From positions 459,592,780 to 459,656,779 of the forward strand of contig NC_053040.3 in NCBI RefSeq assembly GCF_002575655.3: a stretch of DNA of 64,000 nucleotides, written 5' to 3'. Shown one piece after another: positions 47,340 through 58,342 of this stretch. Position numbers and translations under genes: made by a program. Numbering within the stretch: the first letter of the stretch is position 1; each line of letters begins with the position of its first letter. This DNA comes from Aegilops tauschii subsp. strangulata. Lineage: Eukaryota > Streptophyta > Magnoliopsida > Poales > Poaceae. The notes beneath the pieces are model-generated. The model worked only from the letters and a program-made list of their open reading frames with translations, made no database searches and was not told the DNA's origin.

Positions 47340-48859
47340 TGATGACCCACAAGTATAGGGGATCTATCGTAGTCCTTTCGATAAGTAAGAGTGTCGAACC
47401 CAACGAGGAGCAGAAGGAAATGACAAGCGGTTTTCAGTAAGGTATTCTCTGCAAGCATTGAGATTATCGGTAACAGATAGTTTTGTGATAAGATAATTGG
47501 TAACGGGTAACAAGTAACAAGTGTAAATAAACTGCAGCAAGATGGCCCAATCCTTTTTGTAGCAAAGGACAAGCCTGGACAAACTCTTATATAGAGAAAA
47601 GCGCTCCCGAGGACACATGGGAATATCGTCAAGCTAGTTTTCATCACGCTCATATGATTCATGTTCAGTACTTTGATAATTTGATATGTGGGTGGACCGG
47701 TGCTTGGGCGCTGTCCTTACTTGGACAAGCATCCCACTTATGATTAACTCCTATTGCAAGCATCCGCAACTACAAAAGAAGTATTAAGGTAAACCTAACC
47801 ATAGCATGAAACATATGGATCCAAATCAGCCCCTTACGAAGCAACGCATAAACTAGGGTTTAAGCTTCTGTCACTCTAGCAACCCATCATCTACTTATTA
47901 CTTCCCAATGCCTTCCTCTAGGCCCAAACAATGGTGAAGTGTCATGTAGTCGACGTTCACATGACGCCACTAGAGGAGAGACAACATACATCTCATCAAA
48001 ATATCGAACGAATACCAAATTCACATGACTACTTATAGCAAGACTTCTCCCATGTCGTCAGGAACAAAAGAAACTACTCACAAATCATATTCATGTTCAT
48101 GATCAGAGGGGTATTAATATGCATAATGGATCTGAACATATGATCTTCCACCAAGTAAACCAACTAGCATCAACTACAAGGAGTAATCAACACTACTAGC
48201 AACCTACAGGTACCAATATGAGGTTTGGATACAAAGATTGGATACAAGAGATGAACTAGGGTTTGAGAGGAGATGGTGCTGGTGAAGATGTTGATGAAGA
48301 TTGACCCCCTCCTGATGAGAGGATCGTTGGTGATGACGATGGCGATGACTTCCCCCTCCCGGAGGGAAGTTTCCCGACAGAACAGCACCGCCGGAGCCCT
48401 AGATTGGTTCCGCCAAGGTTCTGCCTCGTGGCGGCGGAGTTTCTTCCCGAAAGCTTGCTTATGATTTTTCTCGGACGAAAGACTTCATATAGAAGAAGAT
48501 GGGCACTGGAGGCCTGCTAGGGGGCCCACGAGGCAGGGAGGCGCGCCCAGGGGGGTAGGGCGCGCCCCCACCCTCGTGGCCAGGGTGTGGGCCCCCTCTG
48601 GTATTTTCTTCGCTCAGTATTTTTTATAAATCCCAAAAATGACTGCCGTGAAGTTTCAGGACTTCTGGAGCTGTGCAGAATAGGTCTCTAATATTTGCTC
48701 CTTTTCCAGCCCAGAATTCCAGCTGCCGGCATTCTCCCTCTTCATGTAAACCTTGTAAAATAAGAGAGAATAGGCATAAGTATTGTGACATAATGTGTAA
48801 TAACATCCCATAATGCAATAAATATCGATATAAAAGCATGATGCAAAATGGACGTATCA
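47340..48859 (-). repeat. Element F 3' LTR
   Basis: 1,520 bp. It has an 18-bp longer GC-rich segment (two GCGCGCCC blocks near 48,541-48,567) than the other LTR. Confidence 0.93.
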
Positions 48860-50399
48860 ACTCCCCCAAGCTTAGACCTCGCTTGTCCTCAAGCGGAAGC
48901 CGATAACGATAAATATGTCCACGTGCTTAGAGATAGAGGTGTCGATAAAATAAAATACGGACATGAGGGCATCATGATCATTCTTATAACAGCAACATAT
49001 ATATATTTGTCATATGATTTCTTATGCTCAAGTAATAATCTATTCACAATGTTAAGTACGAATCAGAAACTTCATTGAAGACCGACAAACTATAATCTCA
49101 GTCATTGAAGCAATTGCAATTTATCATAACATCAGAAAGAGTCTATGTAAGAGCTTTTCAGCAATTCCACATACTCAACTATCATTTAGTCTTTCACAAT
49201 TGCTAACACTCACGCTATACTTATGGGTATGGAGTTTTAATTGGACACAGAGAAAGATAGGGGCTTATAGTGTTGCCTCCCAACCTTTTACCTCAAGGGT
49301 AATGTCAACTATAATAATTCATGCAAACTTACATCCAATTGGATATATATATCAGGATCTTTCCAACACAATGTGCTTGCCAAAGGATAAAATGTAAAAA
49401 GGAAAGGTGAAGATCACCATGACTCTTGCATAAGGTAGAAGATAAAAGTAAAAGATAGGCCCTTCGCAGAGGGAAGCAGAGGTTGTCATGCGCTTTCATG
49501 GTTGGATGCACGAAATCTTAATGTAAAAGAACGCCACTTTATATTGCCACTTGTGATATGGACCTTTATTATGCAGTCCGTCGCTTTTATTTCTTCCACA
49601 TCACAAGATCGTATAAAGCTTATTTTCTGCACACTAATAAGTCATACATATTTAGAAAGCAATTTTTATTGCTTGCACCGATGACAACTTACTTGAAGGA
49701 TCTTACTCAATCCATAGGTAGATATGGTGGACTCTCATGGCAAAACTGGGTTTAAGGGTATTCAGAAGCACAAGTAGTATCTCTACTTGGTGCAAAGAAT
49801 TGGCTAGCATGAGGGAGAAAGGCAAGCTCAACATGTTGGATGATCCATGACAATATACTTTATTTCAGATATAAGAAAACATAACCCATTACGTTGTCTT
49901 CCTTGTCCAACGTCAACTCTTTAGCATGTCATATTTTAATGAGTGCTCACAATCATAAAAGATGTCCAAGATAATATATTTGTATGTGAAACCTGTCTTT
50001 CTTTATTACTTCCTATTAATTGCAACGATGACCAAAACTATGTTTGTCAACTCTCAACAACTTTTAATCATCATACTCTTTATATGTGAAGTCATTACTC
50101 TCCATAAGATCAATATGATCTCTTTATTTCTCTTTATTAACTCAAGATCATAGTAAGATAATCAAGCCCTTGACTCAACACTGATCTTTATTATATAGCT
50201 CATGGACTCGATTACATAGAGGGATCATAAGCAACACTCAAAACTAGATCATACTAAAACTTTATTCTACCAGATCAAGATATTACCAAAAGGATCGAAC
50301 TAAGAAAAACGGTAAAGATAGGAGTGTGATGGTGATATGATACCGGGGCACCTCCCCCAAGCTTGGCAGTTGCCAAGGGGAGTGCCCATATCCATGTGA
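48860..50399. other. Element F non-coding region between 3' LTR and small ORF
   Basis: AT-rich, no supported gene. It holds the polypurine tract next to the LTR and many small chance frames on both strands. Confidence 0.7.
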
Positions 50400-50768
50400 T
50401 TATATCTCCTTTGCTGGTGAAGAAAATGGTGGTGATGATGGATAGTCGCACATTGAACGTAAGAGATCCTCCAACTTGTGGATAATGCCCTTGAGTGCGA
50501 CGATATGCTCCTTCAATAAAATATTTTCACGCGTGAGATACTTGTTTTGTATACGAGCTAACTCGATCATCTTGAAAGCTTCAATCTCAGTTGGGGTAAG
50601 AAGTTTTTGATGAGGTGGAGGGATGTCTTCTTCTACTGCTGGAGCCTGGTCCTCCGTGGCCTTCTTGATCCCTTCATCCTTGTTGACCTCCATGGGTTCT
50701 TCCCTCTTCAGCTCTATCTTCATTAGCCAAGCATCGTGGTCACCATTGTTGGAGGAGGGGGACGACAT
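50400..50768 (-). CDS. Element F small ORF after integrase (122 codons)
   Basis: MSSPSSNNGDHDAWLMKIE start. The middle part is rich in Glu and Lys, followed by a likely helix (IEAFKMIELARIQNKYL, LKEHIVALKGIIHKLEDLL) with coiled-coil spacing. It is intact and has a partial counterpart in A at 2,194-2,309. I do not recognise a domain. It is encoded in the sense direction between integrase and the 3' LTR, the position of env-like ORFs in some Athila elements, but I see no signal peptide or membrane segment, so env is not supported. Confidence 0.6.
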   Translation of the reverse strand: MSSPSSNNGDHDAWLMKIELKREEPMEVNKDEGIKKATEDQAPAVEEDIPPPHQKLLTPTEIEAFKMIELARIQNKYLTRENILLKEHIVALKGIIHKLEDLLRSMCDYPSSPPFSSPAKEI

Positions 50769-50935
50769 GACGCCTGGCCTTGACGACTCTGGCAGAAAAC
50801 AGCTCGAAATGAAAACAGAGGATATTTGCGTGATACATGAGTCAAAACCTTCGGGAGATTATATAATGAATTTTTACCGACCAAAAGAAGTATCGTGCAA
50901 GAAAACGGAGTCCAGAGAGCGCACGAGGTGCCCAC

Positions 50936-50996
50936 GAGGTAGGGGGCGCGCCCAGGGGGTAGGGCGTGCCTCCCACCCTCGTGGGAGCCTCGTGTC
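50936..50996. repeat. GC-rich fold-back in element F
   Basis: cccacgagg and cctcgtggg form the arms around a core with gcgcgcccaggggg. The same arms and core type recur in the E and F LTRs and, with different arms, in A at 2,432-2,495. Confidence 0.7.
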
Positions 50997-51101
50997 CTTC
51001 CCAGGCTACTTCTTATTTTCCTATTTTCTTAAATATTCCAAAACGGAGAACAATTGCCATTAGAACTGTTTTGGAGTCGGTTTACTTACCGTGTCACATA
51101 C

Positions 51102-52335
51102 CTATTCCTTTTCGGAGTCTGAAATGTTCTGGAAAGTGTCCCTTATGTATTCCTCCGGGATTACGGTTTCAATAATATTAGTTTCAACATTTATGGGATT
51201 ACCTGAGATATAATGTTTGATTCTTTGACCGTTCACCACCTTCGGATTTGTGCCTTCGAAGTTGTTGATTTTTATGGCACCGAAACGATAGACCTCCTCG
51301 ATGACGTAAGGACCTTCCCATTTAGAGAGAAGTTTTCCTGCAAAAAATCTTAAACGAGAGTTGAATAGCAACACATAATCACCTACATTAAACTCACGCT
51401 TTTGTATCCTTTTGTCATGCCATCTTTTAACTTTTCCTTAAATAGTTTGGCATTCTCATAGGCTTGGGCTCTCCATTCATCAAGTGAGCTAATGTCAAAT
51501 AGCCTCTTCTCACCAGCAAGTTTGAAATCATAATTGAGCTCTTTACTAGCCCAATATGCCTTATGTTCTAGTTCGAGAGGTAAGTGACATGCTTTTCCAT
51601 AAACCATTTTATACGGAGACATACCCATATGATTTTTATATGCAGTTCTATAGGCCCATAATGCATCATCAAGTTTCTTGGACCAATTCTTTCTAGACCT
51701 ATTAACAGTCTTTTGCAAAATTAATTTAAGCTCCCTATAGCTCAATTCTACTTGGCCACTAGACTGTGGGTGATAAGGAGATGCAATTCTATGATTAACA
51801 TCATACTTAGCAAGCATTTTACGAAAAGCACCATGAATAAAATGTGAACCACCATCAGTCATTAAATATCTAGGGACTCCAAACCTCGGAAAAATAACTT
51901 CTTTAAGAATCGTAATAGAAGTGTTATGATCAGCACTACTAGTTGGAATAGCTTCCACCCACTTAGTAACGTAATCAACAACAACTAAAATATGTGTATA
52001 CCCATTAGAGGAAGGAAATGGTCCCATATAATCAAAGCGCCAAACATCAAATGGTTCAATAAAAAGTGAATAATTCATAGGCATTTCTTGACGTCTACTA
52101 ATATTACCAATTCTTTGACATTCATCACAAGACAGGACAAACTTACGAGCATCCTTGAAGAGAGTAGGCCAATAAAAACCGGATTGCAATACCTTATGTG
52201 CAGTTCTATCTCCAGCGTGTGGTGTGCTCCATAAGCCTCGGAGTGACACTTGCGTAGGATCTGTTCATGTTCATGCTCAGGTATACAACGCCTAATAACA
52301 CCATCTACTCCTTCTTTATAAAGATGTGGGTCATC
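51102..52335 (-). pseudogene. Element F integrase
   Basis: Frames 52,249-51,383 and 51,374-51,102. Zinc-binding part: [16 protein letters not shown] followed by [12 protein letters not shown]. The catalytic core keeps all three acids: [15 protein letters not shown], and GQVELSYRE. The C-terminal [15 protein letters not shown] block lies in the second frame after a frameshift near 51,380. Stops and shifts at 52,250-52,340 separate it from RNase H. Confidence 0.92.
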
Positions 52336-53600
52336 CTAGAAGTAATGTCTTAAGTCATAGAAAAACTTTTTCTTTTGCTGGTATGTGAAACTAGGTGGTA
52401 TAAATTTAGCAACAATGTAATTGGCATAATCAGCATACCATGGAGCAGTACGAGAAGCATTTATGACAGCTAATTGTTCATCAGGAAAGCTATCATCAAT
52501 AGGTAGTGGGTCATCAAGAACATTCTCTAACCTAGACAAGTTGTCTGCAACGGGGTTCTCAGCTCCCTTTCTATCAATAATATGCAAACCAAATTCTTGT
52601 AGTAGGAGAACCCATCTAATTAGTCTAGGTTTAGCATCTTTCTTTTCCATAAGATATTTAATAGCAGCATGATCAGTGTGAATAGTTACTTTAGAATCAA
52701 CAATATAAGGTCGGAACTTATCACAAGCAAATACAACTGCTAAGAATTCTTTTTCAGTAGTAGCATAATTTCTCTGGGTAGTATCTAGAGTTTTAGTAGC
52801 ATATTGGATAACATTTAATTTCTTATCAACTCTTTGCCCTAGAACAACACCTACAGCATAATCACTAGCATCACACATGATTTCGAAGGGTAAATTCCAA
52901 TCAGGTGGCTGAACGATAGGTGCAGAAATCAAAGCTTTCTTAAGTATTTCAAATGCTTCTACACAATCATCATCAAAGACAAAAGGTATATCTTTTTGTA
53001 ATAAATTAGTCAGAGGCCGAGAAATTTTTGAGAAGTCCTTAATGAACCTCCTATAAAAACCGGCATGACCAAGGAAACTTCTTATACCTTTGATGTCCTT
53101 AGGACACAACATCTTTTCAATAGCATCAACCTTAGCTTTATCAACTTCAATACCTCTTTCAGAAATTTTATGCCCCAAGACAATGCCTTCATTAACCATA
53201 AAGTGGCACTTCTCCCAATTCAAGACAAGATTAGTTTCTTCACATCTCTGCAAAACTCGATCAAGGTTGCTCAAGCAATCATCAAAAGAGGATCCATAAA
53301 CGGAGAAATCGTCCATGAAGACCTCACAAATCTTTTCACAATAGTCAGAGAATATAGCCATCATGCATCTTTGAAAGGTAGCAGGTGCATTACATAAACC
53401 AAAAGGCATACGTCTATAAGCAAAAGTGCCAAAAGGGCAAGTAAAAGTGGTCTTTGCTTGATCATCAGCTGACACAGGTATTTGAGAGAAACCAGAGTAG
53501 CCATCTACAAAGCAAAAGTGTGCATGTTTGGATAATCTTTCTAGCATTTGATCAATGAAAGGCAAAGGGTAATGATCTTTTTAGTAGCTTTTATTTAATT
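52336..53600 (-). pseudogene. Element F RT palm and RNase H, cut by a frameshift from the RT fingers
   Basis: The 409-codon frame (53,565-52,336) has [25 protein letters not shown], the active site [10 protein letters not shown], then RNase H with [24 protein letters not shown] and [11 protein letters not shown]. Upstream, the fingers end in DFRKLNKSY at a stop, where A reads KATRKDHYP: one extra T in the run near 53,590 shifts the frame. Otherwise the domains are undamaged. Confidence 0.92.
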
Positions 53601-54795
53601 TGCGGAAATCAATTACCATTCTATAACCTGTAATAATTCTTTGCGGGATCAATTCATCTTTATCATTAGGAACGACAGTAATACCTCCCTTCTTAGGGAC
53701 ACAATGGACAGGACTTACCCACTGACTATCAGCAACGGGATAAATTATACCTGCCTCAAGGAGCTTTAGTATTTCCTTTCTTACCACTTCTTTCATCTTA
53801 GGATTTAGCCGTCGTTGGTGATCAATAACTGGTTTGGCGTCTTTCTCCAAATTTATTTTGTGTTGACATAGAGTGGGACTAATGCCCTTAAGATCATCAA
53901 GAGTATATCCAGTAGCAGCACGGTGCTTCTTCAAAGTTTTCAATAATTTCTCTTCCTCTTTCTCTGAAAGGTTAGCACTAATAATAACAGGATATATCTT
54001 CTTTTTGTCAAGATAAGCATATTTAAGGGTATCAGGTAAAGGTTTAAGCTCAAACACGAGATCACCCTTGGATGGAGGAGGATCCCCTAGGATTTTAACA
54101 GGCAAGTTGTGTTCCAGAATAGGTCCATGTTTAAAGAATACTTCATCTATTTCCCTTCTTTCATTCATAAACATATCATTTTCATGGTCAAGCAAATATT
54201 GTTCTAAAGGATCATTAGGAGGCACGGCAATAGAAGCAAGACCAATAATTTCATCCTTATTAGGTAATTCCTCATCACGGGGTTGTCTACGAAATTTAGC
54301 AAAATTAAACTCATGAGACATATCATCCAAACCAATAGTAACAACATCCTTTTCGCAGTCTATCCTAGCATTGACAGTGTTCAAGAAGGGTCTACCAAAT
54401 ATAATGGGACAAAAGCTATCTTGTGGGGAACCAAGAACAAGAAAATCAACAGGATATTTAACTTTCCCACACAAGACTTCAACATCTCTAACAATCCCAA
54501 TTGGTGAAATAGTATCTCTATTGGCAAGCTTAATGGTAACATCAATATCTTCTATCTCAGCAGGTGCAATATCATGCATAATTTCTTCGTATAAAGAATG
54601 AGTTATTGCACTAGCACTAGCACCCATATCATATAAGCCATGATAACGATGATCTCCTATTTTAACAGAAATAACAGGCATGCCTACCACAGGTCTATGT
54701 TTATCTTTAGCACCAGGTTTAGCAATTCTAGCAGTTTCATCACAGAAGTAAATAACATGCCCATCGATATTATCAGCCAAGAGATCTTTAACCAT
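53601..54795 (-). pseudogene. Element F protease, linker and RT fingers
   Basis: Frame 54,795-53,581, starting within MVKDLLADN. Protease shows LYDMGASASAI and DFLVLGSPQDSFCP, GRPFLNTVNARIDC. The linker contains EQYLLDHENDMFM. RT fingers have [33 protein letters not shown] and stop after LNKSY. Protease, linker and fingers are in one frame here, unlike in A. Confidence 0.9.
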
Positions 54796-54988
54796 AGCAA
54801 TATTAGGTTCAACTTTAATTTGCTCAGGGGTTTGTGTGTCCTAATATTACTTTTGTTGACAACAGTTGAAGCTTTAGCATGATCCTTTATTCTAATAAGG
54901 AAAGGTGGTTTCTCAACATAAGCAGCAGGAACAATAGGATCATTATAAGTGACAGTCTTTTCTTCAACTTTAATAGGTGCAACTACTT

Positions 54989-55423
54989 TTACTTCAATGG
55001 GAGGATTATATTTAAACCACTTCTCCTTAGGGAGATCAACATGAGTAGCAAAGATTTCCAGAAAGAAGCTACTATCTCAGAGTCAAGTCCATATTTAGTG
55101 CTAAATTTACGAAAAACATCGGTGTCCATAAAAGATTTAACACAATCAAACTTAGGTGTTATACCTGACTCCTTACCTTCGTCGAGATCCCAGTCTTCAG
55201 AGTTGCGTTTAATTCTTTCCAATAAATCCCATTTGATTTCAATAGTCTTCATCATAAAAGAACCAGTACAAGAAGTGTCAAGCATGGAGCGATTGTTGTC
55301 AGAAAGCCGAGCATAAATTTTTTGAATAATCATTTCTCTTGAGAGCTCATGATTGGGGCATGAATATAACATTGACTTAAGCCTCCCCCAAGCTTGAGCG
55401 ATGCTTTCTCCTTCGCGAGGCCA

Positions 55424-55466
<43 letters not shown>

Positions 55467-55858
55467 CAATCACGATGAACAAGATGCATAGGATAAAACT
55501 TTTGATGAAATTCCAATTTCAATCGTTTGTAGTTCCATGATCCCATATCATCACATAGCCTATACCATGTCAATGCATCTCCCTTCAAATATAAAGGGAA
55601 GACCTTCTTCTTGATAACATCATCGGGCATACCTGCAAGCTTAAATAATCCACAAACTTCATCCACATAGATTAGGTGTAAATCGGGATGCAATGTTCCA
55701 TCTCCGGCAAAAGGATTAGCTAGCAGTTTCTCTATCATACCCGAAGGAATTTCAAAGTAGACATTTTTAGTAGGTTCAGTAGGTTGAGGAGCAACTATTT
55801 GCTCTACCGGTCGGGGTGAAGATACCCCGAACAAGCCCCTCAAAGGATTACTTTCCAT
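54989..55858 (-). pseudogene. Element F gag (289 codons) with expanded TA repeat
   Basis: MESNPLRGLFGVSSPRP start. Core block KKKVFPLYLKGDALTWYRL, RLKLEFHQKFYPMHLVH and SIAQAWGRLKSMLYSC. Between them an expanded TA microsatellite inserts an alternating Tyr-Ile stretch, in frame. The frame ends by a shift near 55,070, so the gag C-terminus and the link to protease are lost. Confidence 0.9.
55429..55462. repeat. (TA)17 microsatellite inside F gag
   Basis: 17 TA units against about 5 in the same place of A (46,219-46,228). The 24-bp difference is a multiple of three and adds 8 codons of alternating Tyr and Ile. Confidence 0.95.
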
Positions 55859-55935
55859 AGTAACAAGTGACAGTAAATTTCAGCACACTATATAAAATTT
55901 TCCTTACCAAATTCCACTTACCAAAGGCGCTTCAC

Positions 55936-55953
55936 TCCCCGGCAACGGCGCCA
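55936..55953 (-). other. Element F primer binding site (tRNA-Asp type)
   Basis: Identical 18 nt to the site of A, 11 nt from the LTR start at 55,965. Confidence 0.85.
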
Positions 55954-55964
55954 GAAAAGAGTCT

Positions 55965-57467
55965 TGATGACCCACAAGTATAGGGGATTTATCGTAGTCC
56001 TTTTGATAAGTAAGAGTGTTGAACCCAACGAGGAGCAGAAGGAAATGACAAGCGGTTTTCAGTAAGGTATTCTCTACAAGCACTGAGATTATCGGGAACA
56101 GATAGTTTTGTGATAAGATAATTGGTAACGAGTAACAAGTAACAAGTGTACATAAAGTGCAGCAAGATGGCCCAATCCTTTTTGTAGCAAAGGACAAGTC
56201 TGGACAAACTCTTATATAGATAAAAGCGCTCCCGAGGACACATGGGAATATTGTCAAGCTAGTTTTCATCACGCTCATATGATTCGCGTTTGGTACTTTG
56301 ATAATTTGATATGTGGGTGGACCGGTGCTTGGGCGTTGTCCTTACTTTGACAAGCATCCCACTTATGATTAACTCCTATTGCAAGCATACGCAACTACAA
56401 AATAAGTATTAAGGTAAACCTAACCATAGCATGAAACATATAGATCCAAATCAGCCCCTTACGAAGCAACGCATAAACTAGGGTTTAAGCTTCTGTCACT
56501 CTAGCAACCCATCATCTACTTATTACTTCCCAATGCCTTCCTCTAGGCCCAAACAATGGTGAAGTGTCATGTAGTCGACATTCACATGACACCACTAGAG
56601 GAGAGACAACATACATCTCATCAAAATATCGAACGAATACCAAATTCACATGACTAATTATAGCAAGACTTCTCCCATGTCCTCAGGAACAAAAGTAACT
56701 ACTCACAAATCATATTCATGTTCATGATCAGAGGGGTATTAATATGCATAATGGATCTGAACATATGATCTTCCACCAAGTAAACCAACTAGCATCAACT
56801 ACAAGGAGTAATCAACACTACTAGCAACCTACAGGTACCAATATGAGGTTTGGATACAAAGATTGGATACAAGAGATGAAGTAGGGTTTGAGAGGAGATG
56901 GTGCTGGTGAAGATGTTGATGAAGATTGACCCCCTCCTGATGAGAGGATCATTGGTGATGATGATGGCGATGATTTCCCCCTCCCAGAGGGAAGTTTCCC
57001 CGGCAGAACAGCTCCGCCGGAGCCCTAGATTGGTTCCGCCAAGGTTCCGCCTCGTGGCGGCGGAGTTTCTTCCCGAAAGCTTGCTTACGATTTTTTCTCG
57101 GACGAAAGACTTCATATAGAAGAAGATGGGCACCGGAGGCCTGCCAGGGGGCCCACGAGGCAGGGAGGCGCGCCCCCACCCTCGTGGCCAGGGTGTGGGC
57201 CCCCTCTGATATTTTCTTCGCTCAGTATTTTTTATAAATCCCAAAAATGACTTCCGTGAAGTTTCAGGACTTTTGGAGCTGTGCAGAATAGGTCTCTAAT
57301 ATTTGCTCCTTTTCCAGCCCAGAATTCCAGCTGCCGGCATTCTCCCTCTTCATGTAAACCTTGTAAAATAAGAGAGAATAGGCATAAGTATTGTGACATA
57401 ATGTGTAATAACAGCCCATAATGAAATAAATATTGATATAAAAGCATGATGCAAAATGGACGTATCA
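55965..57467 (-). repeat. Element F 5' LTR
   Basis: 1,503 bp, paired with 47,340-48,859. It is shorter by loss of an 18-bp segment between two GCGCGCCC repeats near 57,168. Confidence 0.93.
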
Positions 57468-57472
57468 ACCAC

Positions 57473-58342
57473 TAAGGGAATCACAACATACATATTATCA
57501 AAATATCGAACACATATCAAGTTCACATGATTACTTGCAACATGATTTCTCCCGTGACCTCAAGAACAAAAGTAACTACTCACAAATAATCAACATGCTC
57601 ATGATCAGAGGGGTATTAATATGCATAATGGATCTGAACATATAATATTCCACCAAATAAACCATATAGTAATCAACTACAAGATGTAATCAACATTACT
57701 AGTCACCCCCTAGCAACAATCTATAGTTCCGGTAACAAGATTGAATACAAGAGATGAACTAGGGTTTGAGATGAGATGGTGCTGGTGAAGATGTTGATGG
57801 ATATTCATCCCCAAGATGGGAGAGTTGTTGGTGATGATGATGACGATGATTTTCCCCCTCCGGGAGGGAAGTTCCCCTGGCAGAATCGCTCCGCCGGAGG
57901 GCAAAAGTGCTCCTGCCCAAGTTTCGCCTCGAGACGGCATCGCTCCGTCCTGAAAGTATTCTCCTTATTTTTTTAGGTCAAAATGACTTATATACCAAAA
58001 GATGGGCACCGGAGGTGGGCCGAGGAGGTCACAACCCACCTGGGCGCGCCCAGGTGGGTTGTGCCCACCTGGTGGCCCCCCTCTGGTGTTTATTGGCTCC
58101 AGTATTTCTTAAATATTCCATTAAAAATCGTCGTGGAGTTTCAGCTCATTTGGAGATGTGCAGAACAGGTGGCCTGACGTAGCTTTTTCAGGTCCAGTTT
58201 TCCAGCTGCCGGAATTCTCCCTCTTGGTGTGTACCTTGCAAATTATGAGAGAAAAGGCATTAGAGTTACTCCAAAAAGCATTATTATGGATAAAAACATT
58301 ATAAATAACAGTAAGAAAACTTGATGCAAAATGGATGTATCA
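57473..58342 (-). repeat. Element A 5' LTR, outer part
   Basis: Continues the A LTR after F and ends gatgtatca at 58,342, next to Angela internal sequence. It contains the 34-bp perfect palindrome at 58,030-58,063. Confidence 0.9.
58030..58063. repeat. 34-bp perfect palindrome
   Basis: Seventeen bases, cacaacccacctgggcg, are followed at once by their exact reverse complement. The centre is GGGCGCGCCC. No spacer, no mismatch. Confidence 0.97.

Larger units (their letters stand above)
47340..57467 (-). mobile_element. Element F: Athila-lineage Gypsy element inserted in the 5' LTR of A, TSD atcac/accac
   Basis: A complete element of 10,128 bp with LTRs at 47,340-48,859 and 55,965-57,467, a tRNA-Asp primer site, all coding domains, a small 3' ORF and a purine tract (complement of actcccccaagctt at 48,860-48,873). 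The duplications are atcac (47,335-47,339) and accac (57,468-57,472), one mismatch. It is the same family and orientation as A, so it is a self-family insertion into an LTR. Confidence 0.93.
2100..58342 (-). mobile_element. Element A: Athila-lineage Gypsy LTR retrotransposon, interrupted by B and F, 3' end missing
   Basis: Read leftwards on the minus strand, the order is 5' LTR (46,730-47,339 plus 57,473-58,342), tRNA-Asp-type primer site, gag, protease, RT, RNase H, integrase and a small 3' ORF. B interrupts integrase between 3,618 and 42,893, and F interrupts the 5' LTR. Athila lineage is inferred from protein style: protease core DMGAS, RT motif FMDD, and LTR ends TGATAC...TCA. Without the insertions about 7 kb of A remains. 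No 3' LTR is found on the left, so that end was lost by deletion or replacement. The right end abuts Angela internal sequence, so A probably inserted into that Copia element, but the second TSD copy cannot be checked. Confidence 0.85.

Noticed and set aside
48848..50153. Plus-strand small ORFs between 48,848 and 50,153
   Set aside because: AT-rich chance frames in the non-coding 3' region of F, without start context or homology.
50400..50768. env-like gene at the Athila env position
   Set aside because: No signal peptide, membrane segment or cysteine pattern; it is a short charged protein.
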